64,000 nucleotides of DNA, from the NCBI RefSeq assembly GCF_022489035.1, contig NZ_JAKVTV010000001.1, forward strand, positions 1,054,001 to 1,118,000, given 5' to 3'. The notes beneath the pieces were generated by a model that worked only from the letters and a program-made list of their open reading frames with translations, searched no databases and was not told the origin of the DNA. The position numbers were made by a program, and so were the translations under genes. This document shows positions 53,189 to 60,605 of the stretch, one piece after another; the stretch's first letter is position 1; the number at the start of each line of letters is the position of its first letter. Source of the stretch: Christiangramia lutea (GTDB taxonomy: Bacteria; Bacteroidota; Bacteroidia; Flavobacteriales; Flavobacteriaceae).

Positions 53189-53935
53189 ATGAGTATTATC
53201 AAATCTGCAGGAATTCTTTTATGGAGAATCTGGTTCTATATATTAATGGTTGTTCCTATCTTGATAATGCTCCCATTTCTTCTGATCTTTACTTCTTCTG
53301 AAAAATTTTATCCTCAATTCTTTATATGTGCTCGTATCTGGGCCAAAGTGATCATTTATGGTATGGGATTCCGGTTGAAAGTTGAAGCCGACGAGCTCCC
53401 TGAAATCCATAAAAGTTATATGCTGGTAGCCAATCATACTTCGATGATGGATATCATGCTTATGCTGGTAGTGATTAAACAGCCTTTCGTTTTTATAGGT
53501 AAAAAGGAATTGAGTAAAATTCCAGTTTTCGGATTTTTTTATAGAAGAACCTGTATTCTGGTAGATCGTAACAGGCAAAAAAGTAGGTTAGAAGCTTTTG
53601 AAGAAGCCCAGCGTAGATTGAAACAGGAAAATAGTATTTGTATTTTTCCCGAAGGAGGAGTGCCAGACGATAGATCTATTGTTCTGGATCCTTTCAAAGA
53701 TGGTGCTTTTAGATTAGCTATCGAACATCAAATCCCTATTGTACCCATCACCTTCCATGATAATAAAAAGCGTTTTTCCTATGAATTCTTTTCCGGTGGC
53801 CCGGGGAAATTAAGGGTGAAGATCCATAATTTTATCGATACAAAAGAGCTTGAATTAACTTGTAGGAAAGAATTGAAGGATCATACTTATGAAGTTATTC
53901 ACCAGGAACTGGTCTCGCCTACAGTTCAATATTAA
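53189..53935 (+). CDS. plsC: 1-acyl-sn-glycerol-3-phosphate acyltransferase (PlsC-like)
   Basis: 248 residues. One or two N-terminal membrane segments (about 10-32) precede the acyltransferase domain: the HX4D motif NHTSMMDI near 79-86, FVFIGKKELSKIPVFGFF near 95-112 and the FPEGGVPDD motif near 153-161. It makes phosphatidate from lysophosphatidate in the inner membrane; relatives that use ornithine- or glycine-linked lipids cannot be excluded. Its stop shares TTAA with the convergent barrel gene. Confidence 0.9.
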   Translation: MSIIKSAGILLWRIWFYILMVVPILIMLPFLLIFTSSEKFYPQFFICARIWAKVIIYGMGFRLKVEADELPEIHKSYMLVANHTSMMDIMLMLVVIKQPFVFIGKKELSKIPVFGFFYRRTCILVDRNRQKSRLEAFEEAQRRLKQENSICIFPEGGVPDDRSIVLDPFKDGAFRLAIEHQIPIVPITFHDNKKRFSYEFFSGGPGKLRVKIHNFIDTKELELTCRKELKDHTYEVIHQELVSPTVQY

Positions 53936-55368
53936 AACCTGAAATTTAATCCCGAGTAAACCCCGAAATTCACGGGTTGTACATTACTTACGCTATTAAA
54001 TGTATTCAGCTGATATTTGAAAATAGGCTCTACACTTATACTGAATTTCTTATTAAGATTGTAATCCATTCCAAGGCCGATATTGGTGCTGAAACTGGTA
54101 TTATTAATATTCGAAGCTTCTCCCAGGTTGGTTCTGCCTTCCTCAGAAATAAGTTCTACCCGGTTGTTGTCCAGGAATAAACTACTTCCACCTCCAATAA
54201 TATTCAGGCCGAATTTTTTGTCAATAATAGCAAATTCAACTTCCACGGGTATTTCAATATAGCCGAATTGCTGGTTGAGTTCACCGGGTACGAAAATCGA
54301 TGATGAAACAGAGCTGCTAAAATTCATTCCTGAAGGAAGATCACCTTCGGTAGGCGTGTTATCCCTGATGCTTAGATTCCCTGCCTCCGGGCCTATATTT
54401 TCGAACCCTGCAGCCATTGCAGATGGGGAATAGGAAATGTTTTCAATGTTGTTGCTGATATTCACCTTGCTGATACCTGTTCTTATCCTTAATTTTTTCG
54501 ATACCTGATAAGCTACCTTAAAACCGTAGGAGAAGGTAACCTCGGATGATGAATTATTATTGGAAAACTGGTTAGAAAGTTCATTTCCACTTCCAATATT
54601 CCTATAAAAGATAGGTGCAGCAAAGGTGGACAGACTTAACCTACCTGTGTTCAATTCCTCTACATTTTCCTCAGCTTCTTCAGATTTCTTTTTTTCTTCT
54701 TCAACTTCCGCCAAAGCATTTTCTTCCTCAAGAATCGACTTTGTTTTCGTAGGATCGATTAATGTTTCCTTGTTTTGTACAATTTCACCGGAAGGTTTTA
54801 CTTCAATTCCTTCCGGTTTAATTGCACTCTTCTCCTTTTCATAAATCGTTTCGGAAGAATCTGTGTCTTCCATTGCAAAAGCTGCATTCTTTTTCTTTTG
54901 ATTGTCTGTTGAAAAGTCTTTTCTAGTTGGAGTATTGACAGATCTTGAAGAATTATTACTGCTGTTCTGTGAGTGAGCTTGGTTACTGGAATTTTCTGAT
55001 GAGTAATCTTCCTTAAATTCCTGGTCTTCAAAAGCGACCCCTTCTTCAGATGTATTATTATTTATTGAATTTTCCTGATTTGGATTAATAGGTTCTTCTT
55101 TTTCAGCATTATCCTCATTTTCAAAAACAACTCCTGGTTCTGAAGGATTAGAATTGTTGTTATTAGTGAATAACAGGCTGGCGAAAACTAGAGCAATAAC
55201 TGCGGCCACACCACCAAGCTTGAACCATAATGGAATAATGATTGGTTCCTTTTTATCCTTTTTATCAAGTTTCGCAGAAATATTTTCCCAAACCCTTTCA
55301 TTGGGTTCTCTTTCAAAATCCTTGAATTTCTCCTGATAAATCCGGTCTATGTTCTTTTTTTCTTTCAT
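53932..55368 (-). CDS. Anti-sigma-like protein with one membrane helix and a C-terminal beta-barrel
   Basis: 478 residues. A charged cytoplasmic-looking N-terminus (IDRIYQEKFKDFEREPNERV, then WENISAKL) precedes one transmembrane helix (about 47-66, WFKLGGVAAVIALVFASLLF). A long low-complexity linker rich in Asn, Ser, Glu and Lys follows (about 68-245). Residues about 246-478 show the strand pattern of an outer-membrane barrel with a terminal Phe (FGVYSGLNFRF). It overlaps the ECF sigma gene by 4 bases, so it is probably its regulator. Whether the barrel lies in the outer membrane, making the protein span both membranes, is inference. Confidence 0.75.
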   Translation of the reverse strand: MKEKKNIDRIYQEKFKDFEREPNERVWENISAKLDKKDKKEPIIIPLWFKLGGVAAVIALVFASLLFTNNNNSNPSEPGVVFENEDNAEKEEPINPNQENSINNNTSEEGVAFEDQEFKEDYSSENSSNQAHSQNSSNNSSRSVNTPTRKDFSTDNQKKKNAAFAMEDTDSSETIYEKEKSAIKPEGIEVKPSGEIVQNKETLIDPTKTKSILEEENALAEVEEEKKKSEEAEENVEELNTGRLSLSTFAAPIFYRNIGSGNELSNQFSNNNSSSEVTFSYGFKVAYQVSKKLRIRTGISKVNISNNIENISYSPSAMAAGFENIGPEAGNLSIRDNTPTEGDLPSGMNFSSSVSSSIFVPGELNQQFGYIEIPVEVEFAIIDKKFGLNIIGGGSSLFLDNNRVELISEEGRTNLGEASNINNTSFSTNIGLGMDYNLNKKFSISVEPIFKYQLNTFNSVSNVQPVNFGVYSGLNFRF

Positions 55369-55913
55369 GACGATTGAGCCGAATTTTGAATATTCTGTCC
55401 TTTTTCAATCTTCTCCTTTAAGGCCTTTCTTGCCCTCGCGAGATTAGATTTCGAAGTTCCTTCTGAAATATTGAGGAACTCCGCTATTTCCTTATGTGAG
55501 TAATCATCCATTACATATAGATTGAACACCTGCCTGTATCTGGATGGGAGACTTTGTACGCATTCGAGCAGAAAATCAACCGATAGATCCTCGGTTTCTA
55601 TTTCTACTTCTTCCTGTTCTAATTGGTCTTCATTCGAGATCTCGTACACCTTTTGCTTTCTGTATTTTTGCAAACAGGTATTTATGAGTATCCTTTTCAT
55701 CCAGCCTTCGAAAGATCCCTGGTCTTTGAATTGGTAGATTTTTTCAAAAATGGTTAAGAATCCATCCTGAAGATTATCTTCAGCCTGCTGATAATTATCG
55801 GAATATTTAAGGCAAACACCGAACAGCTTCGACGCATAGATGCGATAAAGCTGTTCCTGCGCTTTTCTATCCTGTTTTTTGCAGTTTTGAATAAGATGCT
55901 TGATCTTAACCAA
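55365..55913 (-). CDS. ECF RNA polymerase sigma factor (sigma-70 family)
   Basis: 182 residues. Region 2 covers about 10-80 (YASKLFGVCLKYSDNYQQAE and LQDGFLTIFEKI), with FEGWMKRILINTCLQKYRK following. Region 4 covers about 115-170, including a helix-turn-helix in DDYSHKEIAEFLNISEGTSK and SNLARARKAL. It directs transcription at an unknown regulon. The 4-base overlap with the downstream barrel/anti-sigma-like gene suggests that the pair is a signalling unit. Autoregulation is likely for the class but was not seen. Confidence 0.93.
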   Translation of the reverse strand: MVKIKHLIQNCKKQDRKAQEQLYRIYASKLFGVCLKYSDNYQQAEDNLQDGFLTIFEKIYQFKDQGSFEGWMKRILINTCLQKYRKQKVYEISNEDQLEQEEVEIETEDLSVDFLLECVQSLPSRYRQVFNLYVMDDYSHKEIAEFLNISEGTSKSNLARARKALKEKIEKGQNIQNSAQSS

Positions 55914-55931
55914 TAGTTATTTTTTTAAACC

Positions 55932-56393
55932 TTATCCAGCAGGTGTTATATCTGGTTCACCAACGGGTATCTCAATAGTTTCGAAAATTGGGTTGTCTGC
56001 ACTATCAGTACCTGTCCAAAGTTTAAAAATAAAAACTTCATCTTCTGAAACATTTTCACTTACAATGAAATTTCTAATCATTCCAGACTGAATCAAATTG
56101 AGATCCTCTGAAGTACAATCGGTTAAATCCAGATCTCTGGAAGTTAGAGCGTAAATAAAGATCTCCTGGGAAGTTTCATCTTCACGGCCACCATCAAAAC
56201 CGAAGAACGTATGGCAGGTGCTAGGTAACCTGTAAGTTAAACTAATATCATAACTTTTCCCTGGCTCGAAATATGCCGGAAACTCCGAATTAATAATTGA
56301 GGCCAATCCATATTCAATGTTTGGTGAATCATCCTCTGTAGAACAACTTGTTAAAAACAGCCCTAGCAAGGCAAATAACATTAACTTTTTCAT
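55932..56393 (-). CDS. Lipoprotein of unknown function, next to the ECF sigma factor gene
   Basis: 153 residues with a lipoprotein signal peptide; Cys17 is in FLTSCST. The mature part is a beta-rich soluble domain (YEPGKSYDISLTYRLPS-like, with CHTFFGFDGG near 60-69) ending in VGEPDITPAG. It has two further cysteines that could pair. No family is recognised. It lies 18 bases before the sigma factor gene on the same strand, so it may share its transcript and could belong to the same envelope signalling unit. Confidence 0.72.
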   Translation of the reverse strand: MKKLMLFALLGLFLTSCSTEDDSPNIEYGLASIINSEFPAYFEPGKSYDISLTYRLPSTCHTFFGFDGGREDETSQEIFIYALTSRDLDLTDCTSEDLNLIQSGMIRNFIVSENVSEDEVFIFKLWTGTDSADNPIFETIEIPVGEPDITPAG

Positions 56394-56453
56394 TTTTCTT
56401 TTATTTGTTTTCTACTTCATAGATGAATAAAAACTGAAAAGGTTGCGTTGAGA

Positions 56454-56480
56454 TCAAAAAAAATCCCCTTTCGGGGATGT
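56454..56480 (-). terminator. Terminator after recA
   Basis: ATCCCC (56463-56468) pairs with GGGGAT (56473-56478) around TTTC. On the minus strand it is followed by a run of eight T, right after the recA stop. Confidence 0.9.
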
Positions 56481-56484
56481 TTTT

Positions 56485-57498
56485 TTATTCTTTAGCAATT
56501 TTGATCGCGTTTTTGATCTTTTCTTCCAGTTCCTCCATAAGGTCCGGATTGTCTTTTAATAAGGTTTTAACCGCATCACGGCCCTGGCCTAATTTAGTGT
56601 CTTCATAGCTAAACCACGAACCGCTTTTCTTTACGATCTCATAATCCACTCCTATATCGATGATCTCTCCGATCTTGGAAACTCCCTCTCCATACATGAT
56701 ATCGAATTCGGCAGTTTTAAAAGGTGGGGCTACTTTATTTTTCACCACTTTAACCCTGGTCTTATTACCCATTACGTTGTTAGAGCTATCCTTGATCTGG
56801 GTAGATCTTCTAATATCTAACCTAACTGATGCGTAGAATTTAAGGGCGTTACCACCAGTAGTGGTTTCAGGGTTTCCAAACATAACCCCGATCTTTTCCC
56901 TTAACTGATTAATGAAAATCACCGTACAGTTGGTTTTACTTATAGAAGAAGTAAGTTTTCTTAGAGCTTGCGACATTAATCTTGCGTGAAGTCCCATTTT
57001 GGAATCTCCCATTTCTCCTTCGATCTCACTTTTTGGAGTTAAAGCAGCTACCGAGTCAATTACGATTATATCAATAGCGCCAGATCTAATAAGATTATCG
57101 GCGATTTCAAGAGCCTGCTCCCCGTTATCTGGCTGTGAAATGATTAGGTTATCAATATCTACATCCAGTTTTTCAGCATAGAACCTATCAAAAGCATGTT
57201 CTGCATCAATAAAAGCAGCAATTCCTCCTTTTTTCTGAGCTTCAGCTATAGCATGAAGGGTTAGGGTGGTTTTACCGGAAGATTCAGGACCATAGATCTC
57301 AATCACTCGTCCTCTTGGATAACCTCCCACGCCAAGTGCAAGGTCAAGACCCAGGGAACCAGTGGAAATAGAATCTACATCAACTACCACCTGGTCGCTC
57401 ATCTTCATAACCGTACCTTTTCCGTAGGTTTTGTCCATCTTATCGAGGGTGAGCTTAAGTGCCTTTAACTTCGCTTCTTTTTCTTTATCGTTGCTCAT
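56485..57498 (-). CDS. recA: Recombinase RecA
   Basis: DNA strand-exchange and SOS co-protease of 337 residues. Walker A is [14 protein letters not shown] near 69-82; [20 protein letters not shown] near 137-156 includes Walker [21 protein letters not shown] near 196-215 covers loop 2, and GKGTVMKMS lies near the start. Normal length. The upstream gap (57499-57696) is shared with the divergent trhO gene and holds a perfect 24-bp palindrome. A terminator follows. Confidence 0.98.
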   Translation of the reverse strand: MSNDKEKEAKLKALKLTLDKMDKTYGKGTVMKMSDQVVVDVDSISTGSLGLDLALGVGGYPRGRVIEIYGPESSGKTTLTLHAIAEAQKKGGIAAFIDAEHAFDRFYAEKLDVDIDNLIISQPDNGEQALEIADNLIRSGAIDIIVIDSVAALTPKSEIEGEMGDSKMGLHARLMSQALRKLTSSISKTNCTVIFINQLREKIGVMFGNPETTTGGNALKFYASVRLDIRRSTQIKDSSNNVMGNKTRVKVVKNKVAPPFKTAEFDIMYGEGVSKIGEIIDIGVDYEIVKKSGSWFSYEDTKLGQGRDAVKTLLKDNPDLMEELEEKIKNAIKIAKE

Positions 57499-57586
57499 GA
57501 ATGTGTTTTATAAATGTATAAATAAGGTGTGCTAAAATAAGACAAGTTTTTTTGCAATACAATAAAATTTAGGGGTAAAATATGGA

Positions 57587-57610
57587 AATATTCCAAATAT
57601 TTGGAATATT
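57587..57610. promoter_or_regulatory. Perfect 24-bp palindrome in the recA-trhO gap
   Basis: The left half AATATTCCAAAT is exactly mirrored by ATTTGGAATATT, with no spacer. It lies 89 bases from the recA start and 43 bases before the trhO -7 element. A dimer-binding operator is likely, a terminator less so because there is no stable GC stem. Confidence 0.6.
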
Positions 57611-57652
57611 GTTTTTCGAGGCCAGGGTTTATGGTCTATTTATGGAAAAATG

Positions 57653-57660
57653 TATCTTTG
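57653..57660 (+). promoter_or_regulatory. -7 promoter element for trhO
   Basis: TATCTTTG (TAnnTTTG), 36 bases before the ATG. Confidence 0.55.
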
Positions 57661-57696
57661 CCAAAATTTTCTTTAACACTTAAATATTAGTATAGC

Positions 57697-58728
57697 ATGC
57701 AACTGTACAATAAATTGAGCGCTAAAGAAAGAGAAGCCCTTTTAGAAGAAGCCGGCGAAGACAGGCTTACGCTCTCTTTCTATGCTTATGCGAAGATCGG
57801 AAATCCCGAATTATTCAGAAATCATTTATTTATTGCCTGGGACCAGATGGAGGTTCTTGGTAGAATTTATGTAGCCAACGAAGGTATAAATGCCCAGCTT
57901 TCGGTACCGGCAAATCGATTTAATGAATTCAAGGCATTTCTTGATGGGATCTATTTTCTAGAAAGTGTTCGCCTGAATATTGCTATAGAGCACGATATAA
58001 AATCTTTCCTTAAACTAAAAGTGAAAGTTAGAAATAAGATCGTTGCTGATGGATTGAACGATGAGACCTTTGATGTGACCAATAAAGGCGTACACGTAGA
58101 TGCCTCTAAATTCAATGAATTGATAAATGATCCAAATACGGTTCTTGTAGATATGAGAAATCATTACGAGAGCGAAATTGGTCATTTTCAGGGAGCAATT
58201 ACTCCAGATGTGGATACCTTTCGTGACTCATTACCTATCATCGAAGAAGATCTGAAAGAGCATAAAGAAGACAAGAACCTGGTGATGTATTGTACCGGGG
58301 GAATCCGTTGTGAAAAAGCCAGTGCTTACTATAAGCATCGTGGATTTAAGAACGTTTATCAGCTTGAAGGAGGAATTATTGAATATACCCGCCAGGTGGA
58401 GAAGCAGAAGCTTGAAAATAAATTTATTGGTAAGAACTTTGTTTTTGATCATCGTAGAGCCGAAAGAATTTCAGAAGATGTGATCGCTCATTGTCACCAG
58501 TGTGGCAAGCCTTGTGATACTCACGTAAACTGTGCGAATGAAGCATGTCATTTACTATTCATTCAATGTGAAGAATGCGCTGAAAAAATGAATAATTGCT
58601 GTTCAGATGACTGCAAGGAGATCGCGGCATTGCCATATGAGGAACAAAAAGCCCTGCGAAAAGGCAAGGGCGCGAGCAATAAGATCTTTAAAAAAGGAAG
58701 ATCTGAGGTTCTGAAATTTAAGCAATAG
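57697..58728 (+). CDS. trhO: tRNA uridine 5-oxyacetic acid hydroxylase, rhodanese type (TrhO/YceA)
   Basis: 343 residues. An N-terminal ferredoxin-like domain (1-100) is followed by a rhodanese domain (about 140-240), with the catalytic Cys in VMYCTGGIRCEKAS near 197-210. A Cys-rich C-terminus (CHQCGKPCDTHVNCANEACH, then CEECAEKMNNCCSDDC) looks like a zinc module. TrhO hydroxylates uridine 34 of tRNAs. In older annotation the same family was called rhodanese-related sulfurtransferase. Own promoter; divergent from recA. Confidence 0.9.
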   Translation: MQLYNKLSAKEREALLEEAGEDRLTLSFYAYAKIGNPELFRNHLFIAWDQMEVLGRIYVANEGINAQLSVPANRFNEFKAFLDGIYFLESVRLNIAIEHDIKSFLKLKVKVRNKIVADGLNDETFDVTNKGVHVDASKFNELINDPNTVLVDMRNHYESEIGHFQGAITPDVDTFRDSLPIIEEDLKEHKEDKNLVMYCTGGIRCEKASAYYKHRGFKNVYQLEGGIIEYTRQVEKQKLENKFIGKNFVFDHRRAERISEDVIAHCHQCGKPCDTHVNCANEACHLLFIQCEECAEKMNNCCSDDCKEIAALPYEEQKALRKGKGASNKIFKKGRSEVLKFKQ

Positions 58729-58741
58729 GTTTTTTTCTAAA

Positions 58742-58990
58742 ATGGTGGAGCCAATTAATATTGGTATATTTACTGTTGAAATTTTTTATGAACCTCAAGG
58801 AGGTGCTTTCTAAGAGTGCATAGGCTTTAGCTTAGCCGTTGAAGATGAAGAAGATTCTGCAATTATTACCCTTGTGGTAGGACAGAATGATGTTAATATG
58901 ATGCGCCTGGAAGTAACTTCCTCAATAGATATAATATATGGCTTGCAGCAGTTGCTCGACCGGGAAAGACGGTCAGCCGAAAGGATGTAA
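58742..58990 (+). pseudogene. Possible gene remnant with in-frame stop before ricT
   Basis: An ATG at 58742 opens 23 codons (MVEPINIGIFTVEIFYEPQG, then GAF) and stops at TAA 58811-58813. The same frame continues open after that stop for 58 codons (ECIGFSLAVEDEEDSAIITL and on) to a TAA at 58988-58990, overlapping the ricT-like start. The composition looks protein-like, so it may be a decayed small gene. I do not recognise it, and chance is possible because the second part overlaps real coding sequence. It fills most of the 209-base gap. Confidence 0.3.
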
Positions 58991-60110
58991 GAACAATGGA
59001 ACTTGTGGAACCGACGGATGTAATAAACTTACCGTTTTCGATTGGCTCTCTAACATGTCTCTTCCGGGAGGTGTAGAACCCTTCGATTTCGTGGAAGTCC
59101 GTTTTAAAAACGGCCGCAAACATTTCTTCAAGAATACTGAAAATCTAAGTCTTAGCATTGGAGACGTGGTGGCTACAGAGGCTAGTCCGGGTCACGATGT
59201 AGGGATGGTGAGTCTTACCGGGGAACTGGTAAGAGTTCAGATGAAAAAGAAAAAGGAAGATCCAAATTCAGGAGAAGTACTTAAGATTTACCGGAAAGCC
59301 TCACAAAAAGATATCGATGTGTGGCAGGAGGCCAGGGATAGGGAAGCAAAGATTCAGCAACGATCCAGGCAGATTGCCATCAGGCTAAATCTGAGTATGA
59401 AGATCAGCGATGTAGAGTTTCAGGGAGATGGATCTAAAGCCACCTTCTATTATACTGCTGAAGACAGGGTAGATTTCCGACAATTGATCAAGGAATTCGC
59501 AAGGGAATTCAATACACGTATCGAGATGCGCCAGATAGGTCTTCGCCAGGAAGCCGCGAGGCTTGGTGGAATTGGTTCCTGCGGAAGAGAACTTTGCTGT
59601 TCTACATGGCTTACAGATTTTAGATCGGTAAGTACTTCTGCAGCTAGGTATCAGCAGTTATCATTGAATCCTCAGAAACTTGCCGGGCAGTGTGGTAAAC
59701 TAAAGTGCTGTTTAAACTACGAATTGGATACTTATCTCGAAGCTTTAAAATCTTTTCCAAAAACCGACGTTAAACTAAAGACCAAGAAAGGAACGGCAGT
59801 ATGTCAGAAAATTGATATTTTCAAGGGGCTTCTTTGGTATGCTTATGAAGGAGAATGGATGAATTGGCACAAGCTCACACCAGAGCAGGCCAACAAGATC
59901 ATAGCCAAGAATAAAAAGAATGAAAGCGTTGGAAGTCTTGAAGAATATGAAGTTGAATTGCAGCTGGAGGAAAATGATTCTAAAGGATTTAATAATGCCG
60001 TTGGTGAAGATAGTTTAACACGTTTTGATAAACCTAAACAGCAGCGGAAGAGAAGGAATAAAAAAAGAAAAAAACGTAAAGGAAATTCTTCAAGATCTAA
60101 AAATGCGTAG
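58938..60110 (+). CDS. PSP1-domain protein, RicT-like, with Cys-rich N-terminus
   Basis: 390 residues. The N-terminus is Cys-rich (MACSSCSTGKDGQPKGCKNN, then GTCGTDGCN), which could hold a metal. The PSP1 domain (about 45-270) has DFVEVRFKNGRKHFFKNTEN near 50-69, and the Cys pairs GSCGRELCCSTWL near 214-226 and GQCGKLKCCLNYE near 252-264. A basic tail (KKRKKRKGNSSRS) ends it. In Bacillus the RicAFT complex affects RNA processing and development. A non-spore-forming organism would use RicT for RNA maturation, by inference. gldH overlaps its end by 8 bases. Confidence 0.85.
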   Translation: MACSSCSTGKDGQPKGCKNNGTCGTDGCNKLTVFDWLSNMSLPGGVEPFDFVEVRFKNGRKHFFKNTENLSLSIGDVVATEASPGHDVGMVSLTGELVRVQMKKKKEDPNSGEVLKIYRKASQKDIDVWQEARDREAKIQQRSRQIAIRLNLSMKISDVEFQGDGSKATFYYTAEDRVDFRQLIKEFAREFNTRIEMRQIGLRQEAARLGGIGSCGRELCCSTWLTDFRSVSTSAARYQQLSLNPQKLAGQCGKLKCCLNYELDTYLEALKSFPKTDVKLKTKKGTAVCQKIDIFKGLLWYAYEGEWMNWHKLTPEQANKIIAKNKKNESVGSLEEYEVELQLEENDSKGFNNAVGEDSLTRFDKPKQQRKRRNKKRKKRKGNSSRSKNA

Positions 60111-60591
60111 TGCTTTTTTCTTTTCCCTTTTGGCTTCAGCAATCCTGGCATTTTCATCTTGTGATCGTAATAGAGTCTTTGATGAATACGAGTCTTTAAA
60201 TGGCTGGCATAAGGATTCTGTAGTGACTTTCGAGCTTGAGAATATAGACTCTTCAAAGGTTTACGATCTATTCTTAAACGTTAGGAATAACAAGGATTAT
60301 AAATACAGTAACCTGTTCCTGATAACGGAGATAAAATTCCCGCAAGGAAAAGTGATTAGTGATACATTAGAATACGAAATGACCAAACCCAATGGAGAAT
60401 GGCTCGGCACGGGTTTTGGTGACGTGAAAGAAAGCAAGCTCTGGTATAAAGAGAATGTAAAATTCGAGGAGTCTGGTAAATACAGAGTAACCATTCAACA
60501 GGCAATGCGTAAGAATGGTGAAGTAAATGGAATTGAGGAATTGGAAGGTATTACCGATGTAGGCTTCCGAATAGAAAATAGCGATAATTAA
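60103..60591 (+). CDS. gldH: Gliding motility lipoprotein GldH
   Basis: 162 residues from the chosen ATG (MRSAFFFSLLAS), with Cys20 lipidated in FSSCDRN. The family pattern FDEYESLNGWHKDSVVTFEL follows; a conserved GEWLGTGFGDVKES stretch lies near 105-120. GldH is one of the lipoproteins needed for Flavobacterium gliding and type IX secretion. The longer frame from 60025 is rejected because it lies wholly inside the upstream gene and would mask the lipoprotein signal. The start overlaps the RicT-like gene by 8 bases. Confidence 0.92.
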   Translation: MRSAFFFSLLASAILAFSSCDRNRVFDEYESLNGWHKDSVVTFELENIDSSKVYDLFLNVRNNKDYKYSNLFLITEIKFPQGKVISDTLEYEMTKPNGEWLGTGFGDVKESKLWYKENVKFEESGKYRVTIQQAMRKNGEVNGIEELEGITDVGFRIENSDN

Positions 60592-60605
60592 TTTTTGTGA
60601 TATAA

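Noticed and set aside
60025-60102. Longer gldH start
   Set aside because: It lies wholly inside the upstream gene and would bury the lipoprotein signal peptide; ATG 60103 gives a proper lipoprotein start.
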